NCBI GenBank assembly: GCA_034769895.1
Contig: CM068373.1
Location: 438,197,080-438,261,079, forward strand
Origin: Magicicada septendecula
Taxonomy: Eukaryota; Arthropoda; Insecta; Hemiptera; Cicadidae
Direction: 5' to 3'
Length of the DNA stretch: 64,000 bases
The notes beneath the pieces were generated by a model that saw only the letters and a list, made by a program, of their open reading frames with translations, was not told where the DNA came from and ran no database searches. A program made the position numbers and the translations under genes. Positions 33,020 to 43,400 of the stretch are shown here, in pieces; position 1 is the stretch's first letter; every line of letters begins with the position of its first letter.

Positions 33020-33676
33020 CAAAACATAAACAAAAACCTAGAAAATTTAATAGTAGAAGCAGTCTATGCCATTAACCTAATACAAGACAATACACAAGAA
33101 GAGAAACGAACAAAAGCAACACATAATTAAAAAAATAATCACAAATGAAATAAAAAACAAATCTAAACAAAAGCAGGACAATAAGACAATAAAAGAAATT
33201 AAAAATAAAGTAAATACCAACAATTTAATCATAAAAAAGCAGACAAAATCCAGGCAACAGTAATTATTGACAAAACAGACTACATCAGAAAAACTGAAGA
33301 CTTCATCAACAATAATGATTGCATACAATTAAATAAAGACCCAACAGAAAAATATCTTAAACAAACAATAAAACTAATAAAAACAGCTAAAAACAGTTTC
33401 AACAATAAAAATATAGACATATATTTAAATAATAATCCAGAACCACCTAAAATGAATAGCCTAATAAAATTACACAAATTAAACAACCCAATACAACCAT
33501 TAATCAACTTCAAAAAACACCTACATACAAAATAGCAAAAATAATAGCACAAAAACTAAAAAATAACCATCTAACAAATAATTAACACAAGATAAAAAAT
33601 ACTTATGAATTAATAGACAAACTAAAAGTAATAAATATAGATGAAAACACATATTTCACATCATATGACATCATAA
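33020..33676 (+). pseudogene. Inverted 5' part of the Penelope-like RT gene
   Basis: The plus strand reads KTDYIRKTEDFINNNDC, then PPKMNSLIKLHKLNNPIQP (the PPK...LPKIHK-like motif 1 of Penelope RT). It ends with the same KLKVINIDENTYFTSYDI that starts the minus-strand half, then jumps to the element's 3' terminal sequence at 33677. It is broken by several stops. Orientation is opposite to 31503-33019, which makes a head-to-head inverted structure with about 58 bp in common. Confidence 0.75.
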
Positions 33677-33719
33677 GGATGATCGCTGAGGTTGAGTACA
33701 AAATGGTACCCGAAACATG

Positions 33720-34797
33720 TGTAACGTGGCATTTTGGCCTACCTGGGGTAATAAGGAAATTTGTATTTATTTTTTAATAAAGCCGATAATATTTTTCAAA
33801 TAATAGGGACGAAATTTATGAACAAAGGTATATTTATTTTTAGCAACGGAATTGACCGTGGCAGCACTGCTGTTGACTGCATACGTGACGAATATCCAGC
33901 AATATTTTGAAAGACAGATTCAACAATCGACAAACTGTACCAAGGTCAGACAATGATGCATACAAAACCAGTCAACAAGTTATGTAACGAATCATCATAA
34001 CATCTGACGTCAGAGCGTTACATAACTAAGAATGTAGGTGTGTCGACGCCAACTGCGTTGTGGCACACAGCAAACAAAGCAGTCTAACTCCAGCACCACT
34101 CGCGAGTGGTACATATATACAAAGTTTCAAAACTTTTTTTGCGGGCCCGCATACCACAAAAATGTGAATCTTTTATACATTTTAAAGTGCAAACCGGAGT
34201 CATCAAAAGTAACTAATTAAAACATATTAACAGTTCGGCAGTAACATGTAAAAAAAAAGAATGTGACAGTGAAAACAGTAAAACAACGCATACCATGTGG
34301 CGAAATTCAATACCATTAGGCCAACACAGCATAATAAAGGAAAGTAGACATTTCAACATTATACTATATAATACGTTTTTTCATAAATTAAATTGAGCTC
34401 TTAAAGTCTGGGGTTGGATACGTGTGTGTGTATGAGTGAGTAAAATTAGATAAATTAAGAAAGTGCTGGTTTCCGTTTAACTTATATTAATTAGTCGTAA
34501 GTTTATATCTAAATGCAAATTAATAAAACTAGTATGGTTAGGTGAAGCAAATATTGTTCAGAATGATATTCTAAGAATAAACTGAAAGGTAAACAATTTG
34601 TCATGCTATAAAAAATAAAGTAACATTTATTTGTGCCTACAAAATAGATGTTTGTCATTGCAATTTCTGTCGTGTTTCTCTGCCTGAGTACATCAGACGA
34701 CACCCTGGTAAACCCTGGCATATAATTGCAACTGGTAAGTGACAGTTTCTTCAGTATGTCAATAATTTAATTAATTAATTAAAGCTAGTATCACTTT
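33720..34797 (+). repeat. 5' LTR of the young element
   Basis: It starts TGTAACGTGGCATTTTGGCC. It contains the CRE palindrome TGACGTCA at 34005-34012 and the 10-bp palindrome GCGGGCCCGC at 34141-34150, both also present in the other LTR. Short reading frames in it are not supported as genes. Confidence 0.9.
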
Positions 34798-34857
34798 AAT
34801 GGCGCCCGTTTAACATGGACATTGTAAATTGAGTAAAATTTTCAAACTGATCGAAAA

Positions 34858-36231
34858 ATGGCAGAGAAAAGCGAGAGTGTAAATTTATGTGAAGATGTTG
34901 TGGAGGGGTCAATTCTCAATGTTACACAAGACAATTTAATATCGACAAATATTAACGAAAGTATAGACAATACAACACACGAATTAATGATTGAGACAGT
35001 AGACGCAAGAGTAAGCGATAATATAAATATATTTAATCAGTTAGTGTTAATAATGGAAATGATGTCAGGAATGAAAACGGAAATCATTGATAAACTTGAC
35101 AAACAAAATGAGAAAATGAAATCAGAAAATAATAATTTCAAATCTGAGATCAAATCAGAAAATAATAACTTAAAATCTGAGATTAAATCAGAAATAAGTA
35201 CTATAAGTGTTAAACTGACTGATTTGAATAACGAGTTTATAAATGTGAGGAGCGAATTGAGAGTAAGTGCAATAAATATGAACAACTGTTTGGAAAGTAT
35301 GAATGAGGTTATTGTTGGAGTGAAAGATGAACTGATTAGTGTTATAAATAATGTACAAGACGAAATGAGAAACGATAGAAAAATAATTAACGAAAAACAA
35401 AAAGAAAAAATGTTAGAGACAAATAAAAAATTTGACACATTGACAAGTAAATATAATGATGACTTCAGAAGTAACTTTGAACCAGTTGATACAATTAAAA
35501 TTAATGTAACTAGTTTAAAGAATAAACAAGCAGAGCATGAGCGTGAAATAATTAAAGTCAGAGAAGACTTAAATGTAACCATTAATCAGATATTAACTAA
35601 TGTGAGTGAGAGAGATTTATATAGAGAGTTGTATGCAGAGCGAGATATTGAAGTATATAAGTTAAAGAGAAATTATTGTGAGTTAGAGAGAAAGTGGAAA
35701 GAGAGAATAGAGTATGTGGGGCAGAGGGTAAATTTTCCTATTAATTTTTCTGAACCAAAGTGTTTACAAGTGTTGTTTAAGAAGGGAAAGAGTCCCGTAT
35801 TGATGTTGTATAATGTTGTACCCTCTGTCTGTAATAATGATATTGAAAGTATGATTTGGTATTGTGGTGAGAGAGATATAAGCGGAGAATGGTATGTTAA
35901 TCAAGTAACAGAATTATATAATGTGAATCGAAAGTATGACGAATGGAGAGAAAGTTTAACAGTATACTTGAAGAATAATGTAAATAATTATCTGACAAAA
36001 GTAATTAACCCGATCATGAATGTATTTACCGATGGAGACTGGACAATAATAACTTATGTTGACAAGTTGTATGAAATATTAATAGGGAATAACCCTATCA
36101 ATTATAATGACATAATGAATGGAATAAAGGTAATGGATGATTATTATAATGATAGTAATAACAAATTGAATGTGTATAACAATGATGCATGTTACAAATA
36201 CATTAGATATATATATAACGATGGAGGCTGA
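34858..36231 (+). CDS. gag-like ORF of the young LTR element (fossil)
   Basis: A 457-codon ORF opens 60 bp after the 5' LTR. Residues 60-250 are a long coiled-coil-like stretch with a repeated KSENNN(F/L)KSEIKSE unit. The C-terminal half carries YVGQRVNFPINFSEPKCLQV and SMIWYCGERDISGEW. The segment RVNFPINFSE...QVLF parallels RANFPCVVGE...QVF in the element at 12258-17524. I recognise no zinc knuckle. Gag identity is inferred from position behind the primer site, size, and the related element. The frame looks whole. Codons are extremely A/T-rich. Confidence 0.65.
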   Translation: MAEKSESVNLCEDVVEGSILNVTQDNLISTNINESIDNTTHELMIETVDARVSDNINIFNQLVLIMEMMSGMKTEIIDKLDKQNEKMKSENNNFKSEIKSENNNLKSEIKSEISTISVKLTDLNNEFINVRSELRVSAINMNNCLESMNEVIVGVKDELISVINNVQDEMRNDRKIINEKQKEKMLETNKKFDTLTSKYNDDFRSNFEPVDTIKINVTSLKNKQAEHEREIIKVREDLNVTINQILTNVSERDLYRELYAERDIEVYKLKRNYCELERKWKERIEYVGQRVNFPINFSEPKCLQVLFKKGKSPVLMLYNVVPSVCNNDIESMIWYCGERDISGEWYVNQVTELYNVNRKYDEWRESLTVYLKNNVNNYLTKVINPIMNVFTDGDWTIITYVDKLYEILIGNNPINYNDIMNGIKVMDDYYNDSNNKLNVYNNDACYKYIRYIYNDGG

Positions 36232-36684
36232 ACTAAAATATCAGTGTATAGACGATTTTAAATATTGTAATTTTGGTAACGACCTTGCAGATTTTGACAT
36301 ATGAAGTGTGAAACAATTGAACAGTTCTTGACAAATGATTTGTAAATAATTTGTGAATTCATTTGTGTATATATATTATTAATATTTTGCATTTTACATA
36401 AATAATTAGGAAGACAACGATTAATGCTTTGTAAATTTTGATAATAATTGAAAAATGTTGTGTTTAATAATCAATTGAAGTGAATAATTTGAGATGGTTA
36501 AATATTGTGATTTAATGTTGTATGATTGAATTTTTATGAGATATTTAAATTATTTGATGAAATTTCAATTGAAAAACAATTAATGACTAAATAAATCTTA
36601 AATAGTTTAGTTTGTGGAAGAACATAAAGGTTAAAAATAAATGTTAATAATAATTTTGAAATATTAAGAAATTCTTTCTATTGT

Positions 36685-36812
36685 ATGACGGTCCATATGG
36701 GGTTAGCCAAGTGAAAATAGAGAATGCTTATGTTTTAGTAGATTTGCAAACTCGAGAAATAAAAGGAACTTATAATGTGACCCAATTAAAAAAGTATTAT
36801 CTAGCTGAGTGA
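36685..36812 (+). pseudogene. Integrase C-terminal relic of the young LTR element
   Basis: The reading LYDGPYGVSQVKIENAYVLV, then REIKGTYNVTQLKKYYLAE, matches the end of retroelement pol polyproteins (the DGPY-V----NAY-L-D....G-YN---LKKYY pattern of the integrase tail). Nothing upstream of it in the element resembles the rest of pol. This suggests internal loss of most of pol from an autonomous ancestor. It is treated as a fossil. Confidence 0.65.
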
Positions 36813-38512
36813 TGATGAATGTATTTATAAATATTAAAGTTTTCATACATAAACAGACATTTTTATATTCTATTATTATAAATTGTTATTATTGTTTATA
36901 CACACATTATGTATTTTATGTAAATGGACATTAAGATAGTTAAGAAAGAAACGTATTAGTTAAAACACCACCAAGACTAGAAAGGTCATGTAATATAAAT
37001 TATCAATTTTAATTTTAAAAGGAAATATTATACTTGTGATTCCCCAACTTTTCGGGCGGTCACGGCCTCACCGAACCCTGACCGTGGAATTGGTTTAGCT
37101 TTAACAGCTATGGTTGGGGCTCATTGCGTCACGTTCTGCCTTAACTGGCCATAGCTGTTATCGTTGTAAAGGTGTATTTTGAAATTGATGGGGGGGTGAA
37201 ATTTAGGGGAATCACCAAACTATGGAACAGCGGCTGCCACTCTGCCTGCGTAGGGGTAGCAGACAAAGGTGGTAGACCCGCATTAAGGGTGCATAATTAT
37301 AAACAAGAATATGTCGATATTCAGCTGTTCAAATGTAAAGCAGAAGCAAGGACACGGAGATGTCACATTCCTCCAAAATTTCAGTCCTTGTGGACGCCAC
37401 AGTCCAGGGGGGTTCATAGTGTGTGTGGCAGGGAGGTTACCCAAGTTGGGTAACGATTTAAAAAAATTTTTTTTTTTTGCATTTTAGTAATGATGGCTCG
37501 CTATTGAATACTTTTATTAAAATTTGAAAAAATAGAGGCATTAGATATTCTATATATTGTGTTAATTATGTCTTATTGTGTTGATTGCATGTAATATGTT
37601 AGGAATAAGGATTATAAAAATGTAATAATAAGTTTTCTGTGTTTAAAGATTTTTACTAAAAATGAAATAAATTTATGATAGTTAAAATTTCCAATGAAAA
37701 AAAAAAAAAAAATTGAGAACAGAGTTAATAAAAGTGGAATTGAGATTAAAAGGTAAATTTTATGATTTTATATGCAACTTTAATGATGCTAAGTGTGTGA
37801 CATTTTAAATACAAGTTGTTTGTTTTAAGATAATGATGACAATATGAATTATTAATGTACTATGTTTTCTTATGTTATAATGTGTTTGTTAGTCTTTAAG
37901 TTAAATATTTTAAATGCATTTTAAATTGGGGATGAGAGAAATGTAAAATGGTAATGGGAAATGTGTGTGAGTCAGTCGTCTGTTTAATTATATTCTGATG
38001 GGAATCAGGGCAATGATTTTGAATTTTGGGATAAAGTTAATAAGAGAAAGTAGATGGAATTTTAAAAGGGGTTTTCATGTTGTTAGTAGGTATCTGATAT
38101 ATCTGTTAGAAATAAGTAAGAAACAAAACCAGTGCTTCTTAGCGCAAACCAGCACCGCTAGGGGGAAACAGATCAGTTGGGGATATGGTGTTGTATAAGG
38201 CCACTATTTGATATTTTAATTTATGGTTTCAGTGTTTAGTGATGCTGTGGCGGCGGACCTGGGCTGGCCAACGCGTCAGAGCAGGGGCGTTAAGTACCTG
38301 TCTGACTCTACGGTGTTGGGATCTCGAGAGAGAAGTCCAGTATTGTCATTCAGGTGCGGTCACAGTCACCGGACCAAGGGTGAGTTGATTATATTTTTGT
38401 AAACTATACGGGGGGTTGTGGCGACATATCCTGACTGATCCCTCTAGCAAGTATGAATGTGTCAATGAGGTTTTTTATGCTTCGGCATAAAATATCTCAT
38501 TGAGGGGGGTAT
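36813..38512. other. Non-coding 3' interior of the young LTR element
   Basis: AT-rich with poly-A/T runs. 38225-38375 is the module shared with 13080-13210 of the older element (GGCTGGCCAACGCGTCAGAG...). Near 37095-37165 AACAGCTATGG and CCATAGCTGTT form an inverted repeat. I do not support the small frame near 37172-37453 as a gene. Confidence 0.5.
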
Positions 38513-39590
38513 TGTAACGTGGCATTTTGGCCTACCTGGGGTAATAAGGAAATTTGTATTTATTTTTTAATAAAGCCGATAATATTTTTCAAATAATAGG
38601 GACGAAATTTATGAACAAAGGTATATTTATTTTTAGCAACGGAATTGACCGTGGCAGCACTGCTGTTGACTGCATACGTGACGAATATCCAGCAATATTT
38701 TGAAAGACAGATTCAACAATCGACAAACTGTACCAAGGTCAGACAATGACGCATACAAAACCAGTCAACAAGTTATGTAACGAATCATCATAACATCTGA
38801 CGTCAGAGCGTTACATAACTAAGAATGTAGGTGTGTCGACGCCAACTGCGTTGTGGCACACAGCAAACAAAGCAGTCTAACTCCAGCACCACTCGCGAGT
38901 GGTACATATATACAAAGTTTCGAAACGTTTTTTGCGGGCCCGCATACCACAAAAATGTGAATCTTTTATACATTTCAAAGTGCAAACCGGAGTCATCAAA
39001 AGTAACTAATTAAAACATATTAACAGTTCGGCAGTAACATGTAAAAAAAAAGAATGTGACAGTGAAAACAGTAAAACAACGCATACCATGTGGCGAAATT
39101 CAATACCATTAGGCCAACACAGCATAATAAAGGAAAGTAGACATTTCAACATTATACTATATAATACGTTTTTTCATAAATTAAATTGAGCTCTTAAAGT
39201 CTGGGGTTGGATACGTGTGTGTGTATGAGTGAGTAAAATTAGATAAATTAAGAAAGTGCTGGTTTCCGTTTAACTTATATTAATTAGTCGTAAGTTTATA
39301 TCTAAATGCAAATTAATAAAACTAGTATGGTTAGGTGAAGCAAATATTGTTCGGAATGATATTCTAAGAATAAACTGAAAGGTAAACAATTTGTCATGCT
39401 ATAAAAAATAAAGTAACATTTATTTGTGCCTACAAAATAGATGTTTGTCATTGCAATTTCTGTCGTGTTTCTCTGCCTGAGTACATCAGACGACACCCTG
39501 GTAAACCCTGGCATATAATTGCAACTGGTAAGTGACAGTTTTTTCAGTATGTCAATAATTTAATTAATTAATTAAAGCTAGTATCACTTC
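38513..39590 (+). repeat. 3' LTR of the young element
   Basis: Near-identical to 33720-34797. CRE palindrome at 38798-38805, GCGGGCCCGC at 38934-38943. The polypurine tract directly precedes it. Confidence 0.9.
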
Positions 39591-39701
39591 ACATGTACCT
39601 AATAAGAAAAGAAACACCTTGAGGTAAATTCAATATAAAAATTAAATATAAATAAATTATACATGCATCAACAAATAGACTGTAGCAAAAAGTGTTTGAA
39701 A

Positions 39702-39726
39702 TGTGTGTGTGTGTGTGTGTGTGTGT
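39702..39726 (+). repeat. (TG)n microsatellite
   Basis: A pure TG run of about 25 bp lies just outside the right end of the Penelope-like element. Confidence 0.9.
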
Positions 39727-39857
39727 CCAATGTAATCAGTAGCAGTAAATGTTTATAGTTTGTTGAAACAGCTGTAAAGGCAGTATTTCATTGGGAAAAA
39801 TAATCATTTATTTTTTGTTTTAGGGTAGATATTTTATTTATATTTATTTTGTTACAG

Positions 39858-39935
39858 CATTTGCCAGACATCACTACAGTTATAAAGGATGAAATTGTTT
39901 TAGAAGAAGTGGAAAAAGAAAAGAATATACAAGAG
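39858..39935 (+). CDS. Host micro-exon C with SUMO motif (IKDE)
   Basis: A 78-bp exon of 26 codons begins HLPDITTVIKDEIVLEE and ends EKNIQE. The acceptor TTTTGTTACAG ends at 39857 and the donor GTAAAG starts at 39936. It is phase 0 at both ends, as for exons A and B. IKDE fits psi-K-x-E. The -LP-I(T/N)-V- spacing before the SUMO motif resembles exon B (DILPVINSV), which suggests exons B and C arose by exon duplication. The 18-kb intron before it holds the Helitron, the Penelope-like element and an LTR element. The rest of the gene must lie beyond the window or in exons I did not recognise. Confidence 0.65.
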
Positions 39936-40593
39936 GTAAAGTTTTTTTTTTTAATATACAATCAATCTGCCATCTACAAGTAGGTAAGATTCATGGTAGA
40001 TCAGTCTTCCATTGAAGGCTGTCACTTTATTAACAAAATATTTTTGAAGTTGAACATTTATAGATGAAAATTAGATTCAGTCTTAGCCTTTCCGGTGCTC
40101 TGGGTGGGTGTACACACAAAATTTTTATGTCCGTATGGTGCTCCATATGTGGTAAGTCGCACATCGTTTTAAATTGGGAAAGTGACACACGGAACAAGCA
40201 TTGTGTGTACAAGGTCAACGAATTGTCTGTAGTTATGAGTCAGTTGTTGAAACAAAGACAGTTCATTGAGTGTGTCTGGTGTCATGTAGAAGTTGAGATA
40301 ATTCACAGATGAGTTTTTGTAAACACTGCTATTAAGTGATATGTATATTTGTTGTTGTGGCGAGTTCCTTGTTCCTTTTAGTTACATCTGCAATTGACAG
40401 GTTTGAGTGTTGCTCAGGTTGTGTAATCTTTGTCGTTAGTGATAAATGTAATTGATGTTTTTGCGAGTTTATTTTTTATCTACATTTGCTAATGGACAGT
40501 TGAGTGTTTTGAGATTGTGTAATCTTTGCATTAAATTACATGTATAATTGTTATTGCGGCCCGTTTTGTAAATGGTAGAGTGCTCCGCGCGTA
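39936..40593. other. Intron sequence after exon C
   Basis: No gene. TGTGTAATCTTTG with flanking sequence recurs near 40418-40436 and 40515-40532 as a loose repeat. Confidence 0.35.
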
Positions 40594-40595
40594 TA

Positions 40596-41469
40596 CGAGG
40601 GGAGACCCAAAAGTAACGAGAATTTTTCTCTGGCAGTTGGTAGAACGCTAGTTCTAACTTCTCCCACTAGGTGCCTTCACTAGACACCATTTTGTATCAG
40701 TTGCCCTAGCGGCATTGTTGTGGAAACATTAGCGCGGTCAGTGTGACTATTTTTTGTAAGCGCTGTTTCACGTTTTCGGCAATTTGTCAATGGCAGACAT
40801 TAAATACCAACGTGCTAACATCAGGTTCTGTTTCTTGTTTGGGAAATCAGCAGCAGAAACTGTTGCAATGCTTCGGACGGCTTATGGGGAGGAAGCTTTG
40901 AGCCAGGCAAGGATTTTGAGCCGACAAGAAAGCACACGCGGAACGAATTTTGCTGCAACACGTTTCATCTTCAGATCTTCAGTCAAAATTCATTGGCATG
41001 AACTCCAGGATATTCCAGTCATTTCCTCCAATTCATCGATTGTTCTACGACGATCAAACATGATCGCAACACAGATTTTTTCAATGTTTTCGTCCGTTTT
41101 GGAAGTCGAGGGACGTCCCGGCCGTGGTTCGTTTTCAGTTGACATTTGATCACTTTTAAAACGAGAAAACCACTCGTAAATCCTTGCCTGGCTCAAAGCT
41201 TCCTCCCCATAAGCTGTCCGAAGCATTGCGACAGTTTCTGCTGCTGATTTCCCTAACAGGAAACAGAACCTGATGTTACCACATTGGTATTTAATGTCTG
41301 CCATTGACAAATCGCCGAAAACATGAAACCGCTTTACGTTTCCACAACAATGCCGCTAGGGCAACTGATACAAAATGGTGTCTAGTGAACGCACCTAGCG
41401 GGAGAAGTCGGAACTAGCGTTCTACCAACTGCCAGAGAAAAATTCTCGTTACTTTTGGGTCCCCCCTCA
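40596..41469 (-). mobile_element. Fold-back mariner with two 5' ends
   Basis: An 874-bp element is flanked by TA on both sides, with ends GAGGGG(A/G)GACCCAAAAGTAACG. The two arms (40596 to about 40918, and about 41148 to 41469) are inverted copies of a mariner 5' end, each carrying the transposase start MADIKYQ...FGKSAAETVAML. The minus-strand copy continues further through the HTH region (RIYEWFSRFKSDQM, GRPSTSK, RRTIDELEEM) to LTEDLKMKRVAAKFVPR, then stops at the inverted junction. The catalytic DD34D domain is missing. The two matching ends make it a possible substrate for a mariner transposase supplied in trans. Confidence 0.85.
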
Positions 41470-42954
41470 TATACACACACTGCTGCTGAAAATATGGTGC
41501 ATGGGCAAATCAACCACTCACACGTGTTGGCAGTGAAAAGGTTAAAACATGGAGACACCTGAGATGTCTTGCATTGGTGCTGTCACCCAACAAGTTGAGT
41601 GCTAGTTGATTGGGGTTGGTGATTCAATTTCAGTTGTTAGTTTATACAATAACATTGAATTTCCTATACCAGTGAAACACTTGAATGTTGTCTTCTACAC
41701 TTTTGTTCCTTGTGAGCAATGGGTAGGTTGATGATTGTTATCAACACTTAATATGAATACGTTGTGAATACATCAATAATTGAATGAACGAATCGAATTT
41801 TGTTTTTACTCGACCTTTTTTTGGTATTTGTCTTTCTGTCTGTTGAGGTATGTCTCACGATTACTTTTAAATACATCAAATGATTTTTGTAAACCTTCGC
41901 CTGTGTGTCTGTAACTCTACCCTACAGAACCCTATTGTTTTTGACACTGATCCCGCAGAATGTAGGTGGGAGAGTGGCAAAAATGTGTGAGAGTGAAAAT
42001 TTGGAAAAAATAACCAAAGTCCGTGTGGAATATCGAATTAAAGAGAACTTTAACAATTATGAATATAGCTTCATTTTTTAAAATCTCAAAATTTTGGGAT
42101 GGCAGGGGCCAAAAAGTGAGGGAAAATTCTGATAAAATTGCAAAAATTCAAAGGGATTATTGGGCATATGGCATGTGGGAAAGGGAATATTAACTAAATC
42201 TGAATGTAGTGGTGAGCTTTAGAAATTTCAATATTTTGGAATACAAATTTGTAACACAGCACCCTAGAATGTAATAAAAAATTATTAAAATCCGGCCATG
42301 GTCAGACTAAAGAATATTTTAACACAAAATAGATGTTTAGAATTTTTAGCCTGTATTGTGTGCTTATTATACAGTTGTTGCATTTCTGAACTAAAAATAG
42401 GGAATTTTTAATTAAGAAAGTTGTGTTAGTTGTTATAATTACTATTGTCGGTCCATTGTTAAGCAGCAGGGAAATGGGCAGTAGTCGGTACAACTAATTG
42501 GAGGAATGAAGTGCGTAGACAATGCACAAGTTATACACTTCACAAAAACAGTGGGAGCTCAGTATATTATCTGAAATGAAGACAGATAAACCTGTTTGAA
42601 ATGATTTGCTGCAAAATCCTTACATGTAGTGGCACTTCTGTGTGTATAGTTTGCTACACTCACCAAAATGAGCCATCGCTTGACTAAAAACCATAATGGC
42701 TGCCACACAGTCGTCAACTCTATGTGGGCCACTCTTTATATACAAAACAATCATAAAACCTGTTTAGACATGTGAGAGACAACTATGGGACATGCGACAA
42801 CACTAATATGCTTCCTGAGCTCCAGATCTTGCTCACTACTTTGAACAAAGTACATTTACTACTGAATAAACTTTTATATTACATCATTTTCGATTAGCAG
42901 AAAATCCTGATTACCATATTTTTTCAAACAATTAACACTGTTGCGTGGAAAATT
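41470..42954. other. Unannotated intron or intergenic sequence
   Basis: No gene, splice-bounded coding exon or recognisable transposon. The composition is AT-rich. 41990-42300 contains loosely repeated AAAATTTTGGGAT/AATATTTTGGAAT motifs. Confidence 0.3.
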
Positions 42955-43400
42955 TATTCCGATTAGAGCTTTCAAGCTTCACAGCTCATCGTCAGATCAG
43001 AAATAACAATAATAGGACTAGAAAACTTCTTTATACCCACTTGCCCTACCACTAGCAAACACGTTTTCATAAACAAGCTATAAGTTAAGTGTCCTTTCTG
43101 GCTATTATTAACTAGCGAGTTCAGTCAACCATGTTGGTACTTTTACATTTTTTCTAGTACCTTCTGTGTTTTGTGTGTTTTTTGTGTACATTCGTTTTAA
43201 TACCTAATGTTTTAAATCCTTTCTCATTTAGTTTTAGTATTCATTAAATTTTCTAACCCTTTCTCTCTTTCTTTCAATATTTCTAAGTCCTCTGTAAGCC
43301 TTCTTTTAACTGTGATACTCACTACTTTCAAAATTTCATAGTCTTTTAATAGTCCAGTCGCCAGAGATTTTGACTGGATAAAAAATTGGGGCAAAGCAAT
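42955..43400 (-). pseudogene. Penelope-like 3' end with hammerhead core (different family)
   Basis: The minus strand reads RRLTEDLEILKEREKGLENL-like sequence (decayed) near 43330-43230, similar to the C-terminal tail of Neptune-type Penelope-like proteins. Further 3' lies CTGACGA (42995-42989), the hairpin AGCT-GTGA-AGCT, then GAAA (42973-42970), a hammerhead core with a GTGA tetraloop. Only the 3' end of the element remains. Confidence 0.55.

Larger units (their letters stand above)
33720..39590 (+). mobile_element. Young LTR retroelement with gag-like ORF and pol mostly missing (fossil)
   Basis: LTRs 33720-34797 and 38513-39590 (1078 bp each) differ at only about six or seven positions, so it is young. 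The 5-bp duplication ACATG flanks it (33715-33719 and 39591-39595), and joining the flanks restores the Penelope-like terminus. The left LTR is followed by TGGCGCCCGTTTAAC (primer site), and the right is preceded by the purine run TTGAGGGGGGTAT. Inside are one gag-like ORF (34858-36231) and a short relic of an integrase C-terminus (about 36685-36812). The rest of pol is absent. It looks whole as a non-autonomous deletion derivative, probably Ty3/Gypsy-like. Confidence 0.85.
25799..39690 (-). mobile_element. Composite Penelope-like element with inverted ends, split by a Helitron and an LTR element
   Basis: Removing the Helitron (25847-31502) and the LTR element (33720-39590) leaves about 2.4 kb. 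The left end (25799-25846 plus 31503-31590) and the right end (33680-33719 plus 39591-39690) are reverse complements of each other, from TTCAAACACTTTTTGCTACAG through ATTGAATTTACCTCAAG to the hammerhead region. The minus-strand part (31503-33019) carries the RT C-terminal half and GIY-YIG endonuclease. The plus-strand part (33020-33676) carries the RT N-terminal half. About 58 bp is shared between the two (32961-33019 and 33615-33672). Such inverted partial copies are typical of this class, which primes and switches templates during integration. Confidence 0.75.

Noticed and set aside
37172-37453. 93-codon frame with several Cys residues in the young LTR element
   Set aside because: No recognisable motif, lies in the non-coding 3' interior, and has no counterpart in the related older element.
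41928-41966. Candidate fourth host exon (CCCTACAG|AACCCTATTG...)
   Set aside because: No acidic psi-K-x-E codons and no proper donor in phase; unlike the three accepted exons.
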